A stretch of 64,000 bases of DNA, taken from contig OY970825.1 of assembly GCA_963853835.1 (NCBI GenBank), forward strand, positions 45,604,908-45,668,907, written 5' to 3'. Positions 45,367 to 57,220 of this stretch are shown here, one piece after another (within the stretch, counting starts at the first letter, position 1; each line of letters opens with the position of its first letter). The position numbers were made by a program, and so were the translations under genes. The DNA comes from Calendula officinalis (Eukaryota > Streptophyta > Magnoliopsida > Asterales > Asteraceae). A model generated the notes under the pieces. It was not told the DNA's origin. It saw nothing but the letters and a program-made list of their open reading frames with translations, and made no database searches.

Positions 45367-47230
45367 ATGGCGCTGAAAGTATACGTTGATCGAATGTCCC
45401 AACCATCTCGCGCAGTTCTCATTTTTTGCAAGTAAATTCTTTTCTAACCCCGATTCTTTATTACATTTATCTTTTATATATAGATAGATAAATACCTGTT
45501 TTTCAATCTTCCATTAAAAATTTTCGGATGGAATAGTAAATACTGAGTATTTGGTTTGAAATTAGGTGATTGCTCAGACTTAGTGTCATGCTGTTCATTG
45601 CTAAATAGTGTCTTCATTGTTGAATTTAAGTTTGTTCTTTTAGTGTATGTTCTAGGGTTTCTTTCGTTACTTCCGGTGACATCTGTACTCAGTAAATCCC
45701 TCTTTTTAAATTAATTGTGCAAATTGAGCTGGGGTTTCTTTTCGAAAATGTTAAATTCCCTTTGTCGTTCCTTCATTAGCTTCAGCAATCTCTTTCATAT
45801 TTACAACAGTTTCTGTAAATTAACATTTATGCATATTTTTGTTTATGGGTGAATTTTGTTAGGTAACTAATTGTTAAATTAGGTCTTGTATGTGTTTCTT
45901 TTCTCTTTGCAACTCGCAAGCAAAGTTCTTGCTGATGCTTATTTAAATTTGTGTTTCTTATTGTATTTTGTGATGTTATTTGAAGGATAAACGGGATAGA
46001 TTTCGAGGAAATCCGAGTAGATATCTTGACAAACAAGCAATACTCCCCTGAATATAAAGGTTTGTTTGCTACCATTTTGTGTCGATTTGTCTAATTATAG
46101 TTCACATTCGTTTTATTACACATGTTAAACATGGCTGAAAAAAGAAAATGAATCATTAACAAATAAATACACATAAGTATGTTTCACTAATCTTGTTTTA
46201 TGCAGCAATAAATCCCATGCATAAAGTCCCTGCAATAGTTGATGGACGATTTAAGCTGTTTGAGAGGTTTTATTCCTTTTCTTGTTATTATATCCTTGTA
46301 TTATTCCGTATTTGGTTAACGATTTAAGCACGTTTACTAATAATAATCGGTTTATTTTAATTTGTAGTCATGCAATTCTTATCTACATATCTTGTGCATT
46401 TCCAGGAGTGGCCAGTCACTGGTAAATCGGTTTTTATTCTCATTCTATATCCACATACAAATTCATGTAAAACCATTTTTTGATATAAACGAAACTAGAT
46501 ACTTCATATAGCCTTAATAAAGAAAACGTTAAATAGTTGGGTGACCTCATTATACATTTTCCATTAATTTTATTATATTATATTGACAGGTATCCTGGTG
46601 ATCTAACTAAAAGAGCTAAGATCCACTCTGTTTTAGACTGGCATCATTCTAATTTACGTCGCGGTACAGGTGATATTATATCCAACATTTCCCATTTTTA
46701 TTAGTAAAATTTGTCATCAAGTATTTTCTGAATTGTTTTATCTTTGTATATTCAGTGGGCCTTGTTTTCAACACTGTTTTGGGACCAATAAACGGTCTCG
46801 CTACAAACCCATATGAAGCCAAGGAAGGTAAGAAAATACTGATGAGATCGTTGTCTAAATTAGAGAATTTTTGGTTAAAAGATGGACGGTTTTTGGTTGG
46901 TAGCTCACAACCATCCATAGCTGATATCAGTTTAGCATGTGAAATCATGCAACTTGAGGTAAACATTTATATTCTCGTCATTTTCTGATCCTTTTGGCTA
47001 ATTCCGTAATCAAAAAACACAAAAATTTATCTGTTTAGTTTCTGAGTAAGAAAGATCATGATGAGATATTGGGCCCGTACCCGAAAATTGTTGAGTGGGT
47101 TGAAGCTACAAAGAGAGCAACTGCACCTCATTTTGATGAAGTTCACGGGCTTCTTTTTAAAGCCCAGAAAAGAATTCGAGAACGTATGGCAACAGAGTCT
47201 GGGAAATATGAAGTCAAGTCCAAGTTATGA
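45367..47230 (+). CDS. theta-class glutathione S-transferase, copy B
   Basis: Seven exons: 45,367-45,431; 45,986-46,059; 46,206-46,266; 46,368-46,421; 46,590-46,669; 46,756-46,958; 47,039-47,230. The frame stays open through all GT-AG junctions and gives 242 residues, close to the usual ~245 of plant GSTT. The N-terminal thioredoxin-like domain has catalytic Ser11 (DRMSQPSRA), cis-Pro55 (HKVPAIV) and the Glu66-Ser67 glutathione-binding pair (FESHAI). The helical C-terminal domain has LDWHHSNLRRG and SQPSIADISLACE. The last three residues are SKL, the canonical PTS1 peroxisomal import signal. Expected role: glutathione-dependent peroxidase activity on organic and lipid hydroperoxides. Middle member of the tandem cluster; no defects seen. 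Confidence 0.95.
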
Positions 47231-47762
47231 GATAATTACTTCTTTTTTGGCCTGGTTTCTATATAATTCAGCATGTAATATTGCTATATGATATGTTTGA
47301 ACTCACGTTAAACCTTATGTAATCATCGTTACAATTTAATAAACTTGATCATCCCAGTGATGGGAAATCATTTGGATTTTATGCTATCATGGTTTAGCCA
47401 TTGACTATCCGTTCCCTTGTACTAATATTGTCTCAGGGCTAACTTCTTTTGGGGTGGGTGGGTCGGTAGATAGGAATTTACTGTTTTGGCGGTTGCCTAT
47501 GCTCCGTTTTTATGTTTGTTTGTCTTGTACTCTTCTTTGCTAGCTTTTCTTTTGCGCCCGAATCTCTTTCCCGAGGTCCCTATTTTGGCGTTCAACAAAA
47601 AATAGTACCGATGATCAAACACAATCGTGGTCATCGTTGCCACCTCAGCATCACCTTAGTTTTCCTCTCTAAGACCAATTACTTACCAAATGCATTATCA
47701 AACCAAAAAACAGGAGGGGAGCAGCCAAAACAAGACTTAATTACGTCATAAAAAGTTTGGTC

Positions 47763-47890
47763 GGGTTTGTAGTATAGTGGTATAAGTTGTTGGAAGGTAT
47801 TCTCTATTGATATGTGGTCATGGGTTCGAGTCCGATAAAATGTTGTAAATTCAAAAGTATTTTAGATTATGTGTGTGTTAAAAAAACAAC
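47763..47890 (+). mobile_element. tRNA-derived SINE
   Basis: A-box TAGTATAGTGGTAT and B-box GGGTTCGAGTCC (47,822-47,833) are at tRNA-like spacing, with an A-run before the right end. It is flanked by AAGTTTGGTC (47,753-47,762) and AAGTTCGGTC (47,891-47,900), a target duplication with one mismatch. Confidence 0.65.
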
Positions 47891-48225
47891 AAGTTCGGTC
47901 CTATATCAAGCCAAAATGAGATGCGTCAGGCGGAAATCACACGTAATGGAGGGTACGCGTCTTGAGGAGGGCGATCGAATGCTCTCTCTTACTTTCAAAC
48001 TAACTTATTTTGTCCTAAGGTACTCTACAAAGTACAATCTGCTTCTATCTATTGTGTATTTCTTGGTGTAATTTACTTTCTTGGTCTTTAGTATGAATCA
48101 TATATTAACATGTTATTGGTGTTTAATTTACTTATTTTATATACTTAAGAAAACAAAATAACATGTTGTTATTAATAATAAATAAATCTTTTTATAATGA
48201 TATTCTTTAAGCATCTTATAATTAC

Positions 48226-48230
<5 letters not shown>

Positions 48231-48309
<79 letters not shown>
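48231..48309. repeat. (TA)n microsatellite, 79 bp
   Basis: The longest uninterrupted TA run in the window. It directly abuts the exon-like sequence at 48,310-48,416. Confidence 0.97.
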
Positions 48310-48312
<3 letters not shown>

Positions 48313-48416
48313 GCAAGACCCACACCAGGGTGATGGCCAATAATTTTAGCACCATCAACCGTGACACCAGGTATTCCCTCTGTCAATCTCCATGCCACTT
48401 TCTTGGCGCCCGTCAT
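48310..48416 (-). pseudogene. short unidentified coding fragment
   Basis: On the - strand from an ATG at 48,416 it reads MTGAKKVAWRLTEGIPGVTV and about 16 more residues (…GHHPGVGLAS), then runs into the TA microsatellite. Balanced amino-acid composition suggests a genuine coding piece, but I do not recognise the family. The continuation is lost or replaced by TA repeats. Confidence 0.3.
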
Positions 48417-49431
48417 TTCGGTTAGGTGTAGTTTGAGTGAATTAATATTTTGGTAGGTTTCAAAATGAGTATAATGACTTAGAGTGACGAGTAAAAGAAT
48501 ATTATAATATGAATGGAGAATGATGATGTATTTGTTTTGCTTGACCCACCATGGAAACGCGCCTACAATCAGGTCGGGTGATGTGGAGGGCCGAATAGAA
48601 ATGTGGAAAATATGGTGGCTACTTATTGCAGCAATAAATTTGAGTGTTCATATGCTTTAACTACTACACTGTTCGTTATTAAAATAATTATTATTTTATA
48701 ACTTTAATTTAAAATGTAATATGTTTTTGAAATAAATTAAAATAAAAAGATATCCATTTAATTTGGAGAATCAATGTCTACACCACATCTTTTGATACTT
48801 ATACCACACAGTTAATGTACTACTACAAATTGTACAAGTATGTATATAATGCATCTCTTGTGATACATAGATTAAAATATGTGGTATAAACATGACTCCC
48901 TTTTAATTTGGGAGGGAAGGGTAAGTAGAGATGCTGTGAATTAAATTGATATATAATTACTGGATAATTATTTAACTGAAGTTAAAAATATTGATATAAT
49001 TTTATATAAAGTCTCAGTCACATAATTGGTGAAGGCCGGAAGGGAAAGGCGAACAATTATAAAATATTTTTGATGCACAGGCTCATAGCGTGTATATATT
49101 TTATTTTAAGATAAATGGCCAGCAAGCCATCGGTGACGTGGAAACATATTATTCACTGCTTTATAAATCGAAACATATATTAAAAAATAGTCAAAGGGAA
49201 AACACTAATGGTTGGATCCGAATAAAAGCTTCTAGTAGACTAAAGGCACGTGATTTAAATATTCTTAAATTTATTTATTAGCTTAATTACTAATTAGCAT
49301 TGATTTAATTTTCTATATTTAATTCCTTAGTTTATTCTAGTATATTGCATATATATTCAGGTGATTTCCTCACAAAAAATCACACCAAGATACAAAATAT
49401 ATCAATTTCATCGAATTCCTGAGAGAGAAAC

Positions 49432-50817
49432 ATGGCGCTGAAAATATATTGTGATCGAATGTCCCAACCATCTCGTGCAATTCTCATATTCCTCAAGTAA
49501 ATTCTCATATTCATTGTTTTGACTAATTTATTTTATATATTTAGTTCAGCAAGTTTTGTAATTTGTTGTTGAATTAAACTGGGTTTATTGTTAAATTGAT
49601 TCTTGTTAGGTATTGGATTCATGTTTGCAAGTAGATTTGTATCTGATGCTTGTCTAATTTGTGTTTTTTTTTTTTTTTTAATTTTGATGTTATTGAAGGA
49701 TGAATGGGATAGATTTTGAGGAAATCACAATAGATATCTTCAAGAACGAGCAACATACCCCTGAATACAAAGGTTTGTTTACTACCATCATTATTGACTT
49801 TCTGTTGACCAGTGCATTTTTCGTTATAAAATTTAGGCTAATCTTAATATTTACCATGTTGAACATAGATGGAAAAAAATTATTAATCATAAACAACACA
49901 TAAGCATTTTTTTAATTTGTGTTTTATGCAGAAATAAATCCCATGTCTCAAGTTCCATCGATAGTTCATGGAGAATTCAAGCTCTTTGAGAGGTTTTTTT
50001 CTTTATATCTAATGAATTAGTCACATTTTTTATCGACTTATGTTACATAATGTAAAAAAAATGATCTTGTTTTTGCAGTCATGCGATTTTAATCTACTTA
50101 TCATCTGCGTTTCCAGAAGTAGCTAATCATTGGTAAGTCGATTTACAAATTGTAAACATCATTCAACATTATTGTTGATGTAAAAAAAATGTATAATCTT
50201 GTTATATTGATAGGTATCCGAGTGACATATGTGAAAGAGCTAAGGTCCACTCGGTTTTAGACTGGCATCATTCCAACTTACGTCGCGGTTCAGGTGATTT
50301 AATATCCAAAAATTCACATTTATATTTAAAAATTTCCAAAAACGGTTATATAATATGGTTGGTTTTATACCTATTGTGTTTTCAGTTGGAGTTCTTATGA
50401 ACTCCATCTTTCTACCATCAAGTGGCCTCCCGTTAAACCCGCAAGCAATCGAAGAAGCTGAAAAGACACTTGCAAAATCGTTATCTGTAATAGAAACCTT
50501 TTGGCTAAAAGATGGACCATTTTTGACCGGAAGATCTCAACCGTCGATTGCAGATCTCTGTTTAGTATCTGAAATCATGGAGCTTCAGGTAACGGTATTA
50601 ACATGTTTTGGTTAACTGAAATTAATAATATTTCACTGTTTGTTTTCAGCTTTTGAGTGAGAAGGATAACGATCGGTTATTAAGCCCTTTTAAGAAAGTT
50701 ATTCAGTGGATTGAAGATACGAAGAATGCAACTGCGCCTCATTTTGATCAAGTTCATGGGGTTCTTCTAGAAGCTAGGAAAGGATTCCGTGAGCGTATTG
50801 CAAATTTAGCAAACTGA
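49432..50817 (+). CDS. theta-class glutathione S-transferase, copy C
   Basis: Seven exons: 49,432-49,496; 49,699-49,772; 49,932-49,992; 50,079-50,132; 50,214-50,293; 50,386-50,588; 50,650-50,817. The first six exon lengths equal those of copy B (65, 74, 61, 54, 80, 203); the last is shorter (168 vs 192). The product is 234 residues with DRMSQPSRAILIF, QVPSIV, FESHAI, LDWHHSNLRRG and QPSIADLCLVSE. Introns are short, as in an active gene. The C-terminus ends LAN instead of SKL/AKL, so the peroxisomal signal is gone and a cytosolic location is expected. Catalytic Ser11 is retained. Confidence 0.94.
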
Positions 50818-50862
50818 ATAAAGTTACGCTTCATATTTGGTTCATGATCGGTTAATTTTCTG

Positions 50863-51031
50863 GATTGATTTCTGTGTAATTCATCGTGTAATGTTTCTTC
50901 AAAACGGCCATTTCAATTTCGTCAATTATGATTGTGTTTTAAGATTGCACCCAACAAATAAAGTTCTAGTCTTTAAACTTTAAATAAAAAAACAACCTTA
51001 AGAACCACATAACACTAACTTTATCACCTGA
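50863..51031 (+). repeat. GST copy C 3' region, duplicated near HMA5
   Basis: Directly downstream of GST copy C. It matches 57,876-58,050 in the same orientation with small differences (shared words ATGTTTCTT, AAACGGCCATTT, CAACCTTAAG and ACTAACTTTATCAC). Confidence 0.85.
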
Positions 51032-51261
51032 AGATAGCCTATGAGGAAATTGAATTGGATTCTGCAGTTGTCGAATGTTTTTACTGTTCAGATACTAAAT
51101 TTAGTTTAGAAATTTGTAATTTAGCACAAAATGGCCTCTTTTCTCAAATGTTTCCAATTATTTAGTTGTTGTGCTGCCCTAATTTCCATATCTTTTCAGT
51201 ATGTTTTTTAATTACAGGGGAACATTACTGTAGTGAGATAATCGTTTTTGTCTGCAACATC

Positions 51262-51370
51262 ACCACAAAACAAACAACACCACTGTCTGTCCACCATCTC
51301 CGGTGAGTTTCTTGTTTCCCGGCGACCTCCAACAAAACAAACAACACCACTGTCCGTCCACCATCTCCGC
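51262..51370. repeat. 67 bp tandem duplication in a Pro/Ser-coding-like stretch
   Basis: AAAACAAACAACACCACTGT plus CCACCATCTCCG occurs at about 51,267 and 51,334. The surrounding CT/CA-rich DNA (51,240-51,600) gives overlapping open frames on three readings, typical of low complexity rather than a gene. Confidence 0.7.
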
Positions 51371-52194
51371 CGTAAACTTTCTTCTCCGGCACCGAGCAAC
51401 TCCGACTCTAATCTCCACAGTTCTACATCTCCGGACGACCACCACCCCGATGACGTTCACACCATCTTTTCCGGCAACCGTCAAACACAACACCACCACT
51501 GCCTTTTGCAAGGGAAGCCCTGTGTCAGGCGCGTGTCAGACAGCCCCAAAACCGGCCTCGGGGAGTTCTTTTTCAGCCCAAAAACCGGCCTCCGGGTCTC
51601 CGGCAAGCCTATTTTTGAAAAGGGAAAAAAAAAAGAGCATATTTGTGAAAAACCAGAGGAAAAGAGGCTTATTTTTGAAAAAAATTCGTTATGTAATCTA
51701 TGTTAAAATTTTGTTATAAATGTTGAATTGTGTTTAGTTAAATTTAGTTATGATATATGATTCTATATAGATGTATTCAATTCAACTGTTTCCTTATGAT
51801 TTGAACCTCAATTTGAAGAATATATGAATCGAATCAAATAGTAGTGTGCGTGAATTTTATCAATTTATATGAGTCCATTTTTACGAATTTGTTGATTTGT
51901 TTCGACTCGTTGTCAAGTCCACTTCAACAGACAACAGGTATCCAAATGGTTCAATTAGGGTACCGATTGACATTCAATTACCATTTCAAATTCTTTATCA
52001 TCAACAGGTGATCTGCAATTGTCAATTGCATTAACTTAACATTTTTATCATTATATGATGATTTTTATTCTTTTAAAGTTTTTATAAATAATTTCTTATG
52101 ACTTATAATTTGTTAATCTAGAACTATCTATGATCATGTAAACTACTGTGACAGATTTCATCTGAATGAAACTGGCAGGAAGAAATGCAACAAC

Positions 52195-52316
52195 TGTGAA
52201 TATCCAATTTCTTTTAATGTTTGGATTTCCTATATGAAGATGCATAAATACCATTGTGAATATCCAAATTCTTTTAATATTTGGATTTCGTATATGAAGA
52301 TGCATAAATACCATTG
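52195..52316. repeat. 60 bp tandem repeat, two copies
   Basis: TGTGAATATCCAA ... ATGAAGATGCATAAATACCA repeats with a period of 60 bp (starts 52,194 and 52,254) and a few changes. Confidence 0.85.
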
Positions 52317-52595
52317 TTTCATGTTTTTTTTGTTTGCTTTCCAAACCACTATATTTAGAAGATTTTTGGCATTTTGGCAATTACTATTTCAACCATAAAT
52401 TTTAAATACCACTTATATTGCAAGTGACTTTGAATCTTCAAGAAACAAAAAATGGCTACACTACATATTTCCGCATTCACGGATCCTAGCCAACGATTCT
52501 GTGAACTATTGGTAATGCCGCATCTGCGTTTACATCTATGCCGCCGATGAGGATCCGCAGAATTGAAAAGATACCTATAAACATTGCCATTAAGG

Positions 52596-52733
52596 CAATG
52601 GTTAAGAGCAATTATAATAGTTAGTGTACAAACATTTATGCATATCCACTCCTAGGTGGTTAATGAAATTTAGGGGATGGTTTTTTTGTAATTAATGTAC
52701 ACAACGTTTAAGCAATTAATTTTTTCTTAACCA
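52596..52733. mobile_element. small MITE-like inverted repeat
   Basis: CAATGGTTAAG near 52,596 and CTTAACCATTG near 52,727 are inverted and about 140 bp apart, flanking non-coding DNA. Family is not certain; PIF/Harbinger-like is possible. Confidence 0.35.
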
Positions 52734-53252
52734 TTGCACTAAGACTACCCCATTGGTATTGGTTGGGATTTGGTCACTGTTTTAAAAAGGGAGGAAGGTC
52801 ACCAAAAAGTAGTGATCTAGGTTGTGGTGGGAGACTAGGTGAGGTCACCACTAAAAGGTAACATCTTTTCTTTTAATTTTTTTTTTACTATGATATGAAT
52901 TATTTTAATTGGTAGGTTTGATTTTAAAATATTATGTTGGTTGAGTTGTTAATGTGTTAAAAGTTAGGTCAATTGGGTTGTGTAGATGGAAGAGAGAAAT
53001 TATATTTTTAATAAAAAAGTTGGGTTGAGTTTGATTGTTAATGGAGATGGTCTAAAGAAAATGGTTAGCAAAAAGATTAACTATTGGAACAGACTATTAA
53101 TCTGTTGGAACTCTAACTCACCTCTAACTCACCTACTTTAGTAACAAGTAGTTAATATGATTAAATATCATTTCTCTTTCATTAATTAAATAAATATTAA
53201 ATTATTATGTTATCTATTTCTATCACGTTTTCACTCATTGTTTCTTTTCTCA

Positions 53253-53432
53253 ATGGAGCTTTCAAAGAAAAATCAACCACAGCCTCTACGATGGTTCATG
53301 GCTACCGCTATTTTGCCGCCGCAAGATCTCATTCTCACTAATGCTTCTATCCAACTTCAGAACCATAACAATCGCTATTATTGTGTTAGTCAGTCTCCTC
53401 CCCTTTCGCTCTCCCCTTCTCTTGACCGCTGA
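53253..53432 (+). CDS. hypothetical small ORF or gene fragment
   Basis: An ATG-initiated frame of 59 codons (MELSKKNQPQPLRWFMATAI ..., then LPPQDLILTNA) of higher GC and more protein-like composition than its surroundings. I do not recognise it. It is followed by a GC-rich segment and, 350 bp on, by the MED25-like pseudogene, to which it is not obviously related. Confidence 0.25.
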   Translation: MELSKKNQPQPLRWFMATAILPPQDLILTNASIQLQNHNNRYYCVSQSPPLSLSPSLDR

Positions 53433-53781
53433 CCGCCGTGCTCTCCGATGTGTTTGATCAACTTGATATTAAGTGTGGATCCTCCGGTTGTAGTTTATAT
53501 CCAGAAAATGACAGTTGACGTTAGGTGGGCGACGGCGTCAGGCTATATTAACCCTATATTTTGTCATTTTGCTAAAATTACTAAAATACCCGGAGTGCAG
53601 GATGACCGAATACTAATTCTTTGACTTGTCAAACATCCCCCTACTCCTCGTTACTTAAAAACGGGCTCGCATTACAAATCGTCCTTCCCGCTCAACCAAA
53701 CCTTCATAATCATTTTCAATAATAACATATCAATCAAACCCTCGATTCAATTTCTAACTGAATCACGTAAGTTGACAATCA

Positions 53782-54966
53782 ATGGCGGACAGGAAGCTGG
53801 TAGTAGTCGTGGAAGGTAATGCGGGTTTGGGTCCTTACTGGCCCACCATTCTCCCAGACTACCTCGAAACCATAATCAAGTATGTACGCAATGTTATTCT
53901 GCAAACGAAACTTAGTGTTGAGATTATGAAAGCCCTTAAGGAGTACATTCGTATTATCTATTTGATTTTGATTAAACAAGATCAACTAAGTGCTAAGATT
54001 TTGATTTGTTGTTGCTTAATCCACATCCTTGGATTTTTAATTTGTGCCAATGAATTTGTTGTTTGTGAATTGGAAACCATAGAGTTCTTGATATATTTTC
54101 CACGATTCATTTTAGATCAATCAGTCCAATCCAAATTCGCCCATTATGCATGAAAAGCTATGCTGGAATTAGGAAAGTTTTTTTATTGTGTTATTGTTGT
54201 CCTATCAACGGCACATGGTGCCTGTGCAAAAAGAACTGACACATCAATCGGCTGAACCGATTAGAACTGGCCCAAATCGCATCATGTTTTAAGTATTGTA
54301 TAACGTGTTGCCCTAGCCCGATTAGTAGCCCACCGGCCCATCCCAATATTCTATTTCTAGGAAGTTTTATACTACGTATTAACATTTGTTCCAAATTAAT
54401 AATGCAATTCATTTTGTCATGAAGATTCGATGGTAAGTATTGGTTTTCCAATAATAAAACTATAATTTCTACAAATACTATAATTAATTCTTCTTTGTTT
54501 TTCTCTTTATATGCAGAAATCAACTAAAACTCCTAAAGTTGAACTGGGTCTCGTAAACTTCAACTCTCATGGACCTAATAGCCGTATGTATATTAAAAAT
54601 AATTTTATAAAAATATTTAAATTTAGTAGCTACTTATTATAACTCACCATGCAACTTTTTTTAGTATAGAGAAGTGACAGGCAACAAAAATTGACGTCTT
54701 GCTTGAAAAGTTACTAGGCATGGAGTTTCCCGGTGGCGGATTAAAAGATGTGTCGTCGGAGAAGCCCTTATGGAGGCTCTATGGTGATAAAATTATTCCG
54801 CTTGCTTCTTATGATTAATTTTGTTGTAAATTATTACTAATGCGCGTTAACCATATGTTAAAGGGGGGCAAACTCAACAATTCCAAAGACACTGCATTTT
54901 GGTTGCTACAAGTGAACCAGATCAGTCTCTACTGATGTGGAAATACTTGCCAGACAACTTCCTCAG
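53782..54966 (+). pseudogene. Mediator subunit 25 (MED25/PFT1)-like, N-terminal VWA exons, decayed
   Basis: Exon 1 (53,782-53,879) starts MADRKLVVVVEGNAGLGPYW and continues PTILPDYLETII, the signature start of the von Willebrand A domain of plant MED25. Exon 2 (54,517-54,583) reads TPKVELGLVNFNSHGPN. Exon 3 (from about 54,665) reads IDVLLEKLLGMEFPGGGLKD after a degraded QRS, then loses the frame and hits a stop near 54,818. Exon 4 (about 54,866-54,966) contains QRHCILVATSEP. MED25 links transcription factors to the Mediator complex (light, jasmonate and flowering responses). Only the VWA part is present and it is frameshifted. Exons 2-4 are duplicated in inverted orientation to the right (see inverted repeat). 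Confidence 0.65.
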
Positions 54967-56229
54967 GTATTTACAACAGTTGTATTATGCTACAAGTTTT
55001 AATAAAATTTAAAAATCACATTTTATTGTTGACTTTTATATCTTACTCGTTATAAGTCCTTTTCACGTGCCGAAACTGAAAGCAATACATAATATTGTAA
55101 AGTTTCTTTCAAAATCTTTTTCTTTTAAATATATATAATAATAAAAGAATTTTCCTTTAATTACATAGGGAAAAAGGACCCCACTAGAGAGCAATCCTAT
55201 CATAGCCTAGTAAAAAACAAAAAATTTAACATTCTTATATCGCAACATTTGATGAAGAGTTATCAAACTTCTACAACTACTTTTGAACGCAATATTTTTC
55301 GGATATTGAAGGTTGATGTTCAAAAGTAGTCCCGGAAGCTTGATGACTCTTCACCAAATGTTGCGATATAAGAATATTAAAATCTTTGTTTCTTACTACG
55401 TTTATGATAGGATCGCTTTCTAGTTGGTTCCTTCTTCACTGGTTAATTAAGGGAAAATTCTTTTATTGTTATATACATTTAACAGAAAAAGATTTTGGAA
55501 GAAACTTAACCGCACTACAAATTGCTTTCAATCTCAGCACGTGAAAAGGACTTATAACGGATAAGATATTAAAGACCACAATAAAATGTGATTTTTAGAT
55601 TTTAGAAAAATGAATAGGATAATACAATCGTTGTAAATACCTGAGAAACTTGTCTGGGCAAGTGTTTCCACATTAGTAGACTGAACTAGTTCACTTGTAA
55701 CAACCAGAATGCAGTGTGTGTGAAATTGTTGAGATTGGCCCCCCTTAACATCTAGTTAACGTGTATTAGAAATATTTTACAACAAAAATTAATTATAAGA
55801 AGCAAACGGAATAATTTTATACCCTTAAAGCCTCCATAAGGGCTTATCCGACGGCAACATCTTTAAAACTGCCACCTAGGAAACTTCATGTATGATAATT
55901 TTTCAAGCAAGACGTCAACTTTTGTTGTCCAGTCACTCCTCTATACTAAAAAAGTTGCATGGAGAATTATAATAAGTATAAAATAAATTTAAATATTTTT
56001 TAAATAACTAATATAGATACAGCTATTAGGTGGAGTTGAAAATTATGAGATCGAGATCAACTTTAGGAGTACTTGTTGAACTATGCATATAAAGAGAAAA
56101 AGAAAGAAGAATCAATTATTTGTACCAATTATAGTTTTATTATTGGATAACAAATACTTACCAAGAATCTTCATGACAAAATGATATGCATTATTAATTT
56201 TGATCAAATGTTAATATAAAACTTCATAG
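54357..56229. repeat. 1.87 kb inverted repeat built from MED25-like exons 2-4
   Basis: Left arm 54,357-55,288 and right arm 55,318-56,229 are reverse complements along their whole length, separated by a 29 bp loop that itself contains a small stem. Arms include MED25-like exons and introns. For example, exon 4 at about 54,880-54,966 corresponds to 55,650-55,735 reversed. Identity is about 85% in the exon 4 part, counted by eye. A transcript in either direction would form a hairpin about 0.9 kb long. MED25-like exon 1 (53,782) lies outside the repeat. Confidence 0.9.
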
Positions 56230-56246
56230 GGAACCCCCATCACAAG

Positions 56247-56455
56247 TCAACAACCGCCATAAACATCAGCACCACCACGACGAAAAAAAGGCCAACGATC
56301 GGGGCTAGTTGGGTAAAGTTGTATATTCTTCATACCTCCATTCCTGCCTCTTGAATTGGCACAAGACATAGGATGTTTTCTATTACCACTGGAGGAAGGG
56401 TACTCATCATATCCAAAGACAAAAGTTGAGCTTTCATATTTGTGTTCGACGGATG
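56247..56455 (-). CDS. last coding exon of an unidentified minus-strand gene
   Basis: On the - strand, after an acceptor (TTTTTGCAG, 56,464-56,456), the exon reads VEHKYESSTFVFGYDEYPSS, then a Gly/Arg/Asn-rich segment, and ends RWPFFRRGGADVYGGC-stop at 56,247. The ordered, non-repetitive composition and conserved-looking C-terminus suggest a real plant-specific protein I cannot name. A matching first exon may end at a donor (CTTCATCAG|GTAGG) near 57,213, with leader sequence back to about 57,380. The frame across that junction has stops in all three readings, so that exon is probably untranslated. Confidence 0.35.
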
Positions 56456-56996
56456 CTGCAAAAATCAGTTCAAGATTTTCAGTTTCACGTTTATATATCA
56501 TTATATCCCCTTCTACTTTACTCTAGTCACATCTACAAAAGTAATTACCTAATACAAACACTCGAGCACAAGTCTAATATTACAACAATTTACAGAAATA
56601 TCAACTTTGAATCACTCGTATGGTCATTTATTATGTGTCTAAACTCATTCAATATAATATTTAGGTGGAGTTTGAATGTGCGTTTTGAAATTGTCTAATT
56701 GATTATTGATTTCAAGTACCGAAAATAAATTTCAGAGTGTTCTGTAATTTACTTTTGTCAATGTAGTTTGCCTGCTTAAGATCGAGTCACATAATCAGTA
56801 CAGTAAGAAAAGGTGTCTCCCTGACTTTTTCCCCCTATAACATTAGTATATTACTATAACATTAACCCAAAAACACCCACCAACAAGAAAATACCTTAAA
56901 CAAACCACAAATTACCGAATATCAAATCAACATTAGCATTTCCCAGGAGAAATGCTATTCATCTACTGTTGATGAATAGTTTTGATTATTTTTTTT

Positions 56997-57220
56997 TTAC
57001 CAAATCAATCCTAAAACCCTGATTCCAGTTAGATACCAACAATATAAAGTTTTTTATCTGTTATCAAACAATAAGACATAAGAAATCCTACCCGATGAAA
57101 GAGTTTTATTTTGAAAAATACCATATCAATCCTGAAACCCTAATTCCAGTTAAACACCAACAATACAAAGCTTTTTATCTGTCATCAAACAACAAGACAT
57201 AAGAAATCCTACCTGATGAA
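56997..57220. repeat. 121 bp tandem duplication next to a splice donor
   Basis: CAATCCTAAAACCCTGATTCCAG at 57,006 (23 bp, read as CAATCCT-AAACCCT-ATTCCAG) recurs at 57,127. Both copies end in AAGACATAAGAAATCCTACC(C/T)GATGA, so on the - strand a GTAGG donor context is duplicated. Confidence 0.8.

Noticed and set aside
47767..47835. Possible tRNA gene
   Set aside because: Has A and B boxes but no cloverleaf-forming stems of proper length, an A-run follows, and flanking repeats mark it as a SINE.
51248..51719. Two overlapping ~140-150 codon open frames on the + strand and one on the - strand
   Set aside because: CT/CA-rich low-complexity DNA with an internal 67 bp duplication opens several frames at once; no conserved motif.
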